Numbered from the stretch's first letter, positions 6,980-14,129 are shown. The stretch: DNA of 18,186 nt from an uncultured bacterium (GCA_949286295.1 CASECK010000017.1:1-18186), one strand, 5' to 3'. Numbers and translations are program-made. The notes: generated from the sequence alone by a model not told the origin.

Positions 6980-7804
6980 TCACATCCCCCGCAGGCAGGC
7001 CCGAATCAGGGCGGAGAATTTCTCCTGGGCGGCCTGCCCCGCCTGGAGCACCTCCTGCTCGCTGAGCGGCTGATTCAGGATGCCGGCGGCCATGTTGCTC
7101 AGCAGGGTGACCCCCAACACCTCCATGCCGCAGTGGCCGGCCACAATGACCTCCGGAGCGGTGGACATCCCCACCGCGTCGGCCCCCAAAATCCGGGCGG
7201 CCCGGACCTCGGCGGGGGTCTCATATTGGGGGCCGTAGCAGTAGAAGTATACCCCCTCCCTCAGGGTGAGGCCCAGCTGAGCGGCGGCCCGGCGGGCGAC
7301 GTCCTGGAGCCGGGGGGTGTACAGGTGGGAGGCGTCGGGGAAGCGGGGGCCGAACTGGGGCAGGTTTTCCCCCCGCAGCGGGGACTCGGAGAAGAGCTTA
7401 ATCTGGTCGGTGATCAGCATCAGCTCCCCCGCCTGCCAGGCGGTGTTGACGCACCCGGCGGCGTTGGTAACTACCAGCGCGCCGCAGCCCAGCAGCCGGA
7501 GCACCCGCACGGCGTAGGACACCTCTTCATAGGAGTAGCCCTCATAGTGGTGCATCCGCCCCTGCATCACGGCCACCGGCCGGCCCTCCAGGGTTCCGAA
7601 CACCAGCCGCCCCCGGTGGCCGGGGGCGGTGGAGGCCCGGAAATGGGGGATGTCCCCGTAGTCCACGGCGACAGCCCCCTCCACCTGGTCGCCCAGGCTG
7701 CCCAGGCCGGAGCCCAGAATCAGGGCCGCCTCCGGGACAAAGTCCCCGATTCGCGCCCGGACGGCCTGGGCGCTGTCCTGATACTGCTGCATCGTGTAGG
7801 TCAT
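6980..7804 (-). CDS. punA: Purine nucleoside phosphorylase (trimeric class)
   Basis: 274 residues, typical of the trimeric PNP/MTAP family. It phosphorolyses inosine and guanosine to the base and ribose-1-phosphate. Visible motifs are GSGLG (31-35), PGHRG (61-65), QGRMHHYEGY (81-90), TNAAG (113-117), YGPQYETPAE (190-199), GMSTAPE (212-218) and LLSNMAAG (235-241). Glu195 and Asn237 occupy the base-recognition positions; Asn there favours 6-oxopurines, whereas MTA phosphorylases have Asp, so PNP is preferred. The ATG at 7804 is chosen because GGAGGGG lies about 7 nt upstream; the earlier ATG at 7828 has no site. It is the first gene of the minus-strand run and has a clear promoter upstream. Confidence 0.92.
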   Translation of the reverse strand: MTYTMQQYQDSAQAVRARIGDFVPEAALILGSGLGSLGDQVEGAVAVDYGDIPHFRASTAPGHRGRLVFGTLEGRPVAVMQGRMHHYEGYSYEEVSYAVRVLRLLGCGALVVTNAAGCVNTAWQAGELMLITDQIKLFSESPLRGENLPQFGPRFPDASHLYTPRLQDVARRAAAQLGLTLREGVYFYCYGPQYETPAEVRAARILGADAVGMSTAPEVIVAGHCGMEVLGVTLLSNMAAGILNQPLSEQEVLQAGQAAQEKFSALIRACLRGM

Positions 7805-7837
7805 CGCGCACCCCTCCGCTGTGCTCATATTTTGCTT

Positions 7838-7866
7838 ATTTTACACCAAGGCCGCCGGGATTGCAA
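7838..7866 (-). promoter_or_regulatory. Sigma-A-type promoter for punA and the minus-strand run
   Basis: On the minus strand TTGCAA (7866-7861), a 17-bp spacer and TAAAAT (7843-7838) form a good vegetative promoter. Transcription would begin near 7830, about 25 nt before the punA start, which fits the GGAGG at about 7812-7816. Confidence 0.75.
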
Positions 7867-7877
7867 CCAGCCGGACG

Positions 7878-7906
7878 CGGAAAAGGGGGGCGGACCACCT
7901 TTTCCG
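7878..7906. repeat. 9-bp inverted repeat between divergent promoters
   Basis: CGGAAAAGG (7878-7886) and CCTTTTCCG (7898-7906) are perfect complements separated by 11 nt. The right arm directly abuts the -35 of the plus-strand promoter, and the left arm is 11 nt from the -35 of the minus-strand one. This is the place and form expected of an operator for a dimeric regulator acting on both operons, although a simple hairpin is also possible. Confidence 0.5.
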
Positions 7907-7935
7907 TTGCTATTTCCGCCCTGGAGTGGTAGAAT
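7907..7935 (+). promoter_or_regulatory. Promoter for the racemase/ligase cluster
   Basis: TTGCTA (7907-7912), a 17-bp spacer and TAGAAT (7930-7935) form a plausible sigma-A promoter. Transcription would begin near 7942, leaving a leader of about 80 nt before the first gene at 8025. Confidence 0.7.
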
Positions 7936-8024
7936 AAGAAAGATAGGATGCGCCCGCCCGGATACGGGGCGGAAAAGCGGACAGGCTATCCGTGAATCCC
8001 GAGACAGACAAAGGGGGCTTCCAT

Positions 8025-9092
8025 ATGCGAAAGCTGATCATCGACAAAGCCGCGGTGAAGCACAATCTGGCCGTAATCAAAGAGCGGGCCGCCGGCGCGG
8101 CGGTCTACGGCGTCCTCACCGGGGGCGGCGGCGGGGCGGGCACCGTCCCTCTGGCCCAGATGCTCCGGGCCGAGGGGGTGGGCCGCTTTGCCGTGTGCGA
8201 GATCAAGGAGGCCGAGGCCCTGCGTCAGGCGGGGTTTGTGGACGAGGAGATTCTCATGCTCCGCTCCACCACCGACCGGGAGGAGCTGGAGCGGCTGGTG
8301 GACCTGAACGTGGTGTGCACCATCTCCTCGGTGGACACGGGCCTGGCGCTCAACGCCCTGGCGGAGAACCGCTCCACCGTGGTGGAGGCCCACATTCAGG
8401 TGGACACGGGCATGGGCTTTGGCGGTTTTCTGGTGGGCGAGCCGGAGAAGATTCTGCTGGCCTACCGCTCGCTGCCCAACGTGGCCCTGTCCGGCATCTA
8501 CACCCAGCTCCACGCCGCCCGGCCCAACGACCCGGAGGCCAAGCAGCAGCTGCACCAGTTCCACCAGGTGCTGGATATCATCCACACCGCCGGCTTTGAG
8601 ACGGGCACCGTCCACGCCGCCGGCTCCTTCGCCCTGCTCCACGACGACAGCGCCCGCTTCGACGGGGTCCGGGCCGGCTCGGCCATCCTGGGCCGGTGCC
8701 GGCGCACCCGGGACGACCGGCTGAAAACCGTGGGCTACGGCGAGGCCCCTCTGTCCGAGGTCCGCTGGCTGCCCAAGGGGCACACCGTGGGCACGGACCG
8801 GCCCATCACCCTGAAAAAGCCCACCCGGGTGGCGGTGCTCCCGGTGGGCTATCAGAACGGCTACGGGGTGGAGCGCCCCAGGGAGAGCGGCCTGCTGCCC
8901 CTGCTCCGGGCCTGGCGCCGCTCCAGGCAGCGCACCGTCCGCCTGGGGGAGCAGCGGGCCCGGCTGCTGGGCCCCATCGGCGCCACCGAGACCCTGCTGG
9001 ATGTGACCAGTCTCAAGTGCTCCTGCGGCGATTTAGCCGTATTTGAGATAGACCCCCTGTTCGCCCGGGGCTTTGAGGTGGAGTACCGCTGA
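8025..9092 (+). CDS. Alanine racemase-fold protein lacking the catalytic Lys and Tyr
   Basis: 355 residues aligning end to end with alanine racemase: N-terminal barrel start IIDKAAVKHNLAVIK, VDTGMG (127-131), the YTQLHAA strand, TVHAAGS (195-201), GVRAGSAILG (214-223), and the C-terminal LPVGYQNGY (272-280) and LLDVTSL. The PLP-lysine motif (usually AVVKANAYGHG) reads YGVLTGGGGGAG, placing Thr32 where Lys should be. The catalytic Tyr motif VSYG reads VGTD (255-258), and the usual CMDQ reads GATE (320-323). The equivalent of the carbamylated Lys is Gln125. It is therefore unlikely to be a normal racemase; it may bind PLP or an amino acid non-catalytically, or do different chemistry. The ATG at 8025 follows AAGGGGG. 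It is the first gene of the plus-strand cluster, 38 nt before the ligase. Confidence 0.75.
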   Translation: MRKLIIDKAAVKHNLAVIKERAAGAAVYGVLTGGGGGAGTVPLAQMLRAEGVGRFAVCEIKEAEALRQAGFVDEEILMLRSTTDREELERLVDLNVVCTISSVDTGLALNALAENRSTVVEAHIQVDTGMGFGGFLVGEPEKILLAYRSLPNVALSGIYTQLHAARPNDPEAKQQLHQFHQVLDIIHTAGFETGTVHAAGSFALLHDDSARFDGVRAGSAILGRCRRTRDDRLKTVGYGEAPLSEVRWLPKGHTVGTDRPITLKKPTRVAVLPVGYQNGYGVERPRESGLLPLLRAWRRSRQRTVRLGEQRARLLGPIGATETLLDVTSLKCSCGDLAVFEIDPLFARGFEVEYR

Positions 9093-9130
9093 CAGGCCCG
9101 TCCACCGCCAATCGACAAAGAGGTTTTATT

Positions 9131-10342
9131 ATGCCGGATGTGAACGTTCAGCCGCTGCTCTTCGGCGGCGACATCAATGTCTACTCCGTGGCCCGGGCCT
9201 TTCACGAGGCCTACGGAGTGAAAAGCGTGGCCTATGGAAAATATCCCTCCTTCCCCTGCTTTGGCAGCGCCATTCTGGACTACCGGGTGTGCCCCGACAA
9301 CGAGGACCCCGCCGTCTTCCTCCAGAATGTGGAGGCGGCCGCGCAGGAGTTTCAGGACCGCACCCTCCTGCTCCTGGGCTGCGGGGACAGCTATGTGCAG
9401 CTGGCCGCCCGGGCCAGGGACTGCCTGCCCGCCAATGTCATCGCCCCCTATATCAGCGGGGCGCTGCTGGACGAGCTGATCAACAAGGAGACCTTTTACC
9501 AGCTGTGCAGCCGGTACGGCATCGACCACCCGGCCACCTTCATCTATGACAAGTCCATGGGCCACCACTTCACCCTCCCCTGGGGCCCGCCCTACATCGC
9601 CAAGCCCGCCGACAGCGTGGCCTACTGGGCCTGCGGGGTCCACGAGCTGGCCAAGGTGTACGTGTGCCAGAGCTGGGAGCAGCTGCTGGCCGCCCTGGAC
9701 CAGGTGTACGCCGCCGGCTACCCCGGCCACATGGTCCTTCAGGAGTTTATCCCCGGGGACGACACCTATATGCGGGTGCTGACCAACTACTCCGACCGCA
9801 GCGGGCGGGTGAAGCTTATGTGCCTGGGCCATGTGCTCCTGGAGGAGCACTCCCCCCACGGCATCGGCAACCACGCCGTCATCCTCACCGAGCACGACGA
9901 GGCCCTGTGCGAAAAGATTCGGGCCATGCTGGACGGCCTGGGCTTCACCGGTTTCTCCAACTTCGACATCAAGTACGACCGCCGGGACGGGAAATACAAG
10001 GTCTTTGAAATCAACTGCCGCCAGGGGCGCAGCAACTACTACGTCACCGGCGCGGGCCACAACATCGCCCGGCTGGTGGTGGAGGACCGGGTGGAGCACC
10101 GGGAGCTGCCCTTCACGGTCACCCAGGAGCGCGCCCTGTGGCGGATGGTGCCCCGGACGGTCGCCTTCCGCTTCACCCCGAAGCAGTACCACCGGGAGAT
10201 GCGGGAGTTGATCGCCGCCGGGCGGGACTCCCACAGCCTGGTCTATGCCGGGGACGCCGCGCTGAAGCGGCGGCTGCGGGTGATCAAGAACCACCTGGGG
10301 AACATCAAGCGGTTCAAGCGGTACAACAAAGTGCCCGGCTGA
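9131..10342 (+). CDS. ATP-grasp carboxylate-amine ligase, D-aspartate ligase (Asl)-like
   Basis: 403 residues. From memory it resembles enterococcal Aslfm, which activates the beta-carboxyl of D-Asp and joins it to the epsilon-amine of Lys in UDP-MurNAc-pentapeptide. Shared segments are FGGDINVYSVARAFHEAYG (11-29), LINKETFY (116-123), IAKPADSVAYW (156-166), LQEFIPGDDTYMRVL (203-217), CLGHVLLEE (231-239), GFSNFDIKYD (274-283) and FEINCRQGRSNYYV (292-305). Asp279, Glu293 and Asn295 are the probable Mg-ATP ligands. The ATG at 9131 has AAAGAGG 7 nt upstream. An Asp/Glu racemase follows two genes later, as in D-Asp cross-bridge loci. The actual acceptor and amino acid are not known; other carnosine-synthase-like peptide ligases are alternatives. 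Confidence 0.82.
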   Translation: MPDVNVQPLLFGGDINVYSVARAFHEAYGVKSVAYGKYPSFPCFGSAILDYRVCPDNEDPAVFLQNVEAAAQEFQDRTLLLLGCGDSYVQLAARARDCLPANVIAPYISGALLDELINKETFYQLCSRYGIDHPATFIYDKSMGHHFTLPWGPPYIAKPADSVAYWACGVHELAKVYVCQSWEQLLAALDQVYAAGYPGHMVLQEFIPGDDTYMRVLTNYSDRSGRVKLMCLGHVLLEEHSPHGIGNHAVILTEHDEALCEKIRAMLDGLGFTGFSNFDIKYDRRDGKYKVFEINCRQGRSNYYVTGAGHNIARLVVEDRVEHRELPFTVTQERALWRMVPRTVAFRFTPKQYHREMRELIAAGRDSHSLVYAGDAALKRRLRVIKNHLGNIKRFKRYNKVPG

Positions 10343-10364
10343 GCGGCAAAAAAGGGGGGCGCGT

Positions 10365-10766
10365 ATGGCCTCGGAAGCAGTGGAGGGACTCATCACCCAC
10401 ATCCGCAGGACCTATGGCGCGGAGCCTGAGTTTCTGTGGGCCAGGACCCCAAACAACGCCGTCTTCCGCCACAGCGGCACCGGCAAGTGGTTCGCCGCCC
10501 TGCTGCTGGAGGTCCCCCGGCGGTCTCTGGGCCTGCCCGGCGGCGGCCGGGCGGATATTCTGGATTTGAAGTGCGGTCCGGCCATGATTGGCTCCCTGCT
10601 GGACGGGCGGCGGTATTTCCCGGGCTATCACATGAACAAGGAGCACTGGATTTCCGTGCTGGCCGACGGCTCCGTCTCCCTGGACGAGCTGTCCCCCCTT
10701 CTGGACCTCAGCTACCAGCTGGCGGCGGGCCCCCGTAAGAGGCGGCCCACGCGGGAGATGTTCTAA
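10365..10766 (+). CDS. MmcQ/YjbR family protein
   Basis: 133 residues of the small MmcQ/YjbR (CyaY-like) fold. Visible family features are the helical start EAVEGLITHIRRTYGAEPEFLW, FRHSGTGKWFAALL, DILDLKCGPAMIGSLL, the GYHMNKEHWISVLAD strand-turn (residues about 85-100) and a C-terminal helix LSPLLDLSYQLA. Members are often called DNA-binding on structural grounds, but their role is not settled. The ATG at 10365 has a GGGGGG stretch 5-10 nt upstream and lies 22 nt after the ligase gene, so it is co-transcribed. It is the least obviously related member of the cluster. Confidence 0.8.
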   Translation: MASEAVEGLITHIRRTYGAEPEFLWARTPNNAVFRHSGTGKWFAALLLEVPRRSLGLPGGGRADILDLKCGPAMIGSLLDGRRYFPGYHMNKEHWISVLADGSVSLDELSPLLDLSYQLAAGPRKRRPTREMF

Positions 10767-10970
10767 TCGCGGCCCACGCTTGAAATTTTTCTTTTATCCG
10801 GTCATTCTATCCGCCGTCGCGGGCTGCTTATCCCTCGCGTCCGCCTGACGGCGAACGCTCCCTCATTCCGCCGCTCCTCCTCTCCAAACCGGACCCGCTG
10901 CGCTGGGCTCCGCTTTGGGGCCTGGGGACCCCTTATCCCTGCGCCGCTGCGCGAAACGGAGGTCTTCTCT
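10767..10970 (+). other. 204-bp non-coding gap inside the cluster
   Basis: No convincing ORF is seen. The gap starts with a T-rich run (AAATTTTTCTTTT at about 10783-10796) and then has nested inverted repeats: CGCCGTC (10812-10818) with GACGGCG (10847-10853), enclosing a CGCG/CGCG pair. The phrase CTTATCCCT occurs twice (near 10827 and 10932). The direct repeat GCGGCCCACGC occurs at the end of the preceding gene and again after its stop. It may hold a partial terminator, a processing site or an internal promoter; none can be fixed by eye. Confidence 0.4.
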
Positions 10971-11687
10971 TTGACTCAACGACTCGGCATCCTGGGCGGC
11001 ATGGGTCCCCAGGCCACCAACACGTTTTATCAGTTCGTGATTGACCGCACCGGCGCCCGCCGGGACCAGGAGCACATCAATACCCTGATTCTGTCGGACT
11101 GCCAGATGCCCGACCGGACGGAGGCCATCCTGGGTTCGGAGGAGGCCCGGCAGGCGGTCTATGCGCGGCTGCTGGACGGCGCCAGGCTGCTGGAGCGGGA
11201 GGGCTGCACCGTCATTGCCGTCCCCTGCAACACCTCCCACTTTTTCCTGGACCGGGTCCAGGAGCAGGTGGGCGTCCCCATTCTCCACATGGTTCGGGAG
11301 ACCGCCCAGCTGCTGGCCGCCCAGGGGCGCAAGCGGCCGGGTATTTTGGCGACAGACGGGACGATTCAGACCGGATTATACCAAAAGGAATTTGCCGCCC
11401 TGGGCATCCAGGCGGCCGTCCCCACCCCCAAGGCCCAGAAGCTGGTCATGTCCCTCATCTATGACGACGTGAAGGCCGGGCGGGAGGGGGACCCGGAGAA
11501 GTTCGCCGCCATCCACCAGAATCTGCTCTCCCAGGGCTGCGACTGCGGGGTGCTGGCCTGCACGGAGCTGTCCGTCTTTTCCGCCGGGCGCCGCCTGGCC
11601 CCCTTCTATACCGACGCCATGGCGGTGCTGGCCCAGCGGGCGGTGCTGGCCTGCCGCGCGCCCCTGCGACAGACGCCCAGCCCGTGA
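10971..11687 (+). CDS. Aspartate/glutamate racemase family protein
   Basis: 238 residues of the cofactor-independent Asp/Glu racemase superfamily. The start ILGGMGPQATNTFYQ is the aspartate-racemase signature, and the two catalytic cysteines are present as PCNTSH (Cys86) and CTELS (Cys197). These act as the acid/base pair that inverts the alpha-carbon of Asp or Glu. The start is a TTG at 10971 with GGAGG 8 nt upstream, so the rare codon is supported. It lies 41 nt before the Mur ligase fusion and is a likely source of the D-amino acid (most simply D-Asp) for the ATP-grasp ligase in the same cluster. D-Glu or a broad-specificity racemase is the alternative. Confidence 0.88.
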   Translation: MTQRLGILGGMGPQATNTFYQFVIDRTGARRDQEHINTLILSDCQMPDRTEAILGSEEARQAVYARLLDGARLLEREGCTVIAVPCNTSHFFLDRVQEQVGVPILHMVRETAQLLAAQGRKRPGILATDGTIQTGLYQKEFAALGIQAAVPTPKAQKLVMSLIYDDVKAGREGDPEKFAAIHQNLLSQGCDCGVLACTELSVFSAGRRLAPFYTDAMAVLAQRAVLACRAPLRQTPSP

Positions 11688-11728
11688 CGCGCAAGGCCGC
11701 CCCACTGTAACGACAAGGAGTGATTCCC

Positions 11729-14122
11729 ATGGAACGCACGCTGCATGACTACCTCGCCCTGCTGGAGCGGGAGGGCCTGCTGGCCGCCCCCGTCCCTCCG
11801 GAAGCGAAGCTGGACGCGCCGGTGGCGCTGGTGTCCTACGACTCCCGCCAGGCGGTGCCCGGCACCCTCTTTTTGTGCAAGGGGGCGGGGTTCCGGCCGG
11901 AATTTCTCCAGCAGGCCCGGGACAGGGGAGCCGTGGCCTATGTGAGCCAGACCCCCTACCCCCAGGTGGCGCTGCCCTGTATCCAGGTGACCGATATGCG
12001 CCTGGCCATCGCCCCCCTGGCCGACCTGTTCTACGGCCACCCCTCCGGGCGGCTGAAGGTCATCGGCCTGACGGGGACCAAGGGGAAGAGCTCCACCGCC
12101 TATTACCTGAAGTATATCCTGGACGAGTACATGGCCGAGCGCCACGGCCCGGACAGCGGCATCATCTCCTCCATCGACACCTACGACGGGGCCGAGCGAT
12201 TTGAATCCCACCTGACCACCCCGGAGCCCCTGGAGCTCCAGCGGCACTTCGCCAACGCCCTGGACCACGGCCTGGAGTACCTGACCATGGAGGTGTCCAG
12301 CCAGGCCCTGAAGTACCACCGGACCCTGTGCACCGACTTTGCCGCCGCCTGTTTTCTGAACATCGGGTACGACCACATCTCGCCCATCGAGCACCCGGAC
12401 TTTGAGGATTACTTCGCCTCCAAACTGAAGATTTTCACCCAGAGCGCCATCAACTGCGTCAACTTAGACTGCCAGCACGCCCAGCGGGTGCTCTCCGCCG
12501 CCCAGGCGGCCGGAAAGCCGGTATTCACCTTCTCCCAGAAGGACCAGGAGGCCGACGTGTACGCCTCCCAGGTGCGCAAACGGGGAGACGACATCCTCTT
12601 CCGGGTGCGTACCCGCCGCTATCTGCGGGAGTTCCGTCTGACCATGCCCGGACTGTTCAACGTGGAGAACGCCCTGGCCGCCATCGCCGTGTGCGAGGGG
12701 CTGAACATCCCCGAGCGGTGCATCTATGTGGGACTGATGAAGGCCCGGGTGCCCGGCCGGATGGAGGTCTACTCCAACGCCGACAGCACCGTCACCGCCA
12801 TCGTGGACTACGCCCACAACCGCCTGAGCTTTGAGACCCTGTTCCGCTCCGTTCAGGCCGAGTACCCCGGCCGGCGGGTGGTCACCGTGTTCGGCTGCCC
12901 CGGGAGCAAGGCCCTGGACCGGCGCCGGGACTTGGGGGAGATAGCAGGGCAGTACTCCGACCTGGTGATTCTCACCGAGGAGGACAGCGGGGAGGAGGAC
13001 ACCCTGGACATCTGCCGGGAGATCGCCGCCCACGTCAGCGCCCAGAACTGCCAGTACTCCATCGAGCCCAACCGGGGAGAGGCCATCCGCCAGGCCGTCC
13101 TGAGCTGCCGGGAGCCCTCGGTCCTGCTCATCACCGGCAAGGGGGCGGAGACCCGCCAGAAGCGGGGGAAGGCGTATGTGGACACCCCCTCTGACGTGGA
13201 TTATGTCCAGACTTTCCTGCGGGAGTACGACGTGGCCCACGGGCTGGACGGCATGGAAAAGGTGCGCAACCTGCTGTCCATCCTGCCCATCCTCAAGCGC
13301 CACGAGGGCAAGACCGTGGTGGTTAAGTACGGCGGCTCGGCCATCGGGGCCGGCTCTGAGCGGGACACCACCCTTCAGGACGCGGCCGCCCTCCGGATGG
13401 TGGGGATGCGGGTGGTGCTGGTCCACGGGGGCGGCAAGCACATCACCGCCCTGCTGGAGAAGCTGAAGGTACCCACCCGGTTTGAAAACGGCTACCGCTT
13501 CACCGACCAGCCCACCCTGGACGCGGCCGAGATGGCCCTGTCCGCCCAGGTGAACAAGGCCATCGTCTCCGGCCTGGCCAGGCTGGAGGTGTCCGCCGTG
13601 GGCCTGTCGGGCAAGGACGGGGGGCTAATCACCGCCGCGGTGAAAGACCCGGCCCTGGGCCGGGTGGGCGCCATCACCCACGTGAATACCCGGGTGCTGG
13701 ACACCCTGCTGGACGCGGATTTTCTGCCCGTGGTGTCCCCCATCGCCATGGGGGAGGACGGGGAGGGCCTCAACTGCAACGCCGACGACGCCGCCCGGGC
13801 CCTGGCCGAGGCCCTGGGGGCCGAGTGCCTGGTGTTCCTCACCGACGTGGGGGGCATCCTCATCGACAGCCACAACAGCAAGACCGCCGTGGATAAGCTG
13901 GACGTCAAGCGGGCGGAGGAGCTGATTGACGCGGGCCTCATCGCCGGCGGCATGGTGCCCAAGGTCCGGGGATGCGTCCACGCCATCCGCGCCGGGGTGG
14001 GGGAGGTGTCCATCTTAGACGGGCGGGTGGAGCACGCCCTGCTGCTGCATATGCTGGGCCAGCGGGCCAGCGGCACCACCATCACCGGAGAGCCAGGCGA
14101 GAAACGAGAATGGAACGCTTGA
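11729..14122 (+). CDS. MurE-type Mur ligase fused to an N-acetylglutamate kinase (ArgB) domain
   Basis: One uninterrupted 797-residue frame. Residues 1-505 are a full MurE-like ligase: LTGTKGKSST (Walker A, 114-123), HLTTPEPLEL (161-170), MEVSSQAL (187-194), NIGYDHISPIEHP (211-223), ASKLKIF with the probable carbamylated Lys232, GRMEV, DYAHN and VFGCPGSK. The amino-acid specificity loop reads TEEDSGEED (416-424), not the DNPR of DAP-adding MurE. Residues 509-797 are a full ArgB-like kinase: VVKYGGSA (531-538), LVHGGGKHI (564-572), NGYRFTD (587-593), VGLSGKDGGL (624-633), LNCNADDAA (681-689), LTDVGGIL (704-711) and GGMVPKV (740-746). The join, DVAHGLDGMEKV, has no stop and no good internal ribosome site. 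The ATG at 11729 has AAGGAG 8 nt upstream. It probably joins an amino acid to a UDP-MurNAc-type acceptor; the kinase substrate is unknown. Confidence 0.88.
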   Translation: MERTLHDYLALLEREGLLAAPVPPEAKLDAPVALVSYDSRQAVPGTLFLCKGAGFRPEFLQQARDRGAVAYVSQTPYPQVALPCIQVTDMRLAIAPLADLFYGHPSGRLKVIGLTGTKGKSSTAYYLKYILDEYMAERHGPDSGIISSIDTYDGAERFESHLTTPEPLELQRHFANALDHGLEYLTMEVSSQALKYHRTLCTDFAAACFLNIGYDHISPIEHPDFEDYFASKLKIFTQSAINCVNLDCQHAQRVLSAAQAAGKPVFTFSQKDQEADVYASQVRKRGDDILFRVRTRRYLREFRLTMPGLFNVENALAAIAVCEGLNIPERCIYVGLMKARVPGRMEVYSNADSTVTAIVDYAHNRLSFETLFRSVQAEYPGRRVVTVFGCPGSKALDRRRDLGEIAGQYSDLVILTEEDSGEEDTLDICREIAAHVSAQNCQYSIEPNRGEAIRQAVLSCREPSVLLITGKGAETRQKRGKAYVDTPSDVDYVQTFLREYDVAHGLDGMEKVRNLLSILPILKRHEGKTVVVKYGGSAIGAGSERDTTLQDAAALRMVGMRVVLVHGGGKHITALLEKLKVPTRFENGYRFTDQPTLDAAEMALSAQVNKAIVSGLARLEVSAVGLSGKDGGLITAAVKDPALGRVGAITHVNTRVLDTLLDADFLPVVSPIAMGEDGEGLNCNADDAARALAEALGAECLVFLTDVGGILIDSHNSKTAVDKLDVKRAEELIDAGLIAGGMVPKVRGCVHAIRAGVGEVSILDGRVEHALLLHMLGQRASGTTITGEPGEKREWNA

Positions 14123-14129
14123 CAGCGCA

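Noticed and set aside
8090..8160. Frameshift in the glycine-rich run as the cause of the missing PLP lysine
   Set aside because: Neither other frame gives an AVxK or YGHG-like sequence, and the alignment continues in the same frame on both sides, so a true substitution is more likely than an error.
4044..8599. Very long plus-strand open frames (881 and 930 codons) opposite the flippase, deaminase and phosphorylase genes
   Set aside because: They are antisense shadows of well-supported genes in GC-rich DNA, with His/Gly/Gln-rich translations, no ribosome sites and no recognisable domains.
10863..11288. Minus-strand open frame overlapping the gap and the racemase gene
   Set aside because: It lies antisense to the catalytic region of the racemase, and its start has no ribosome site.
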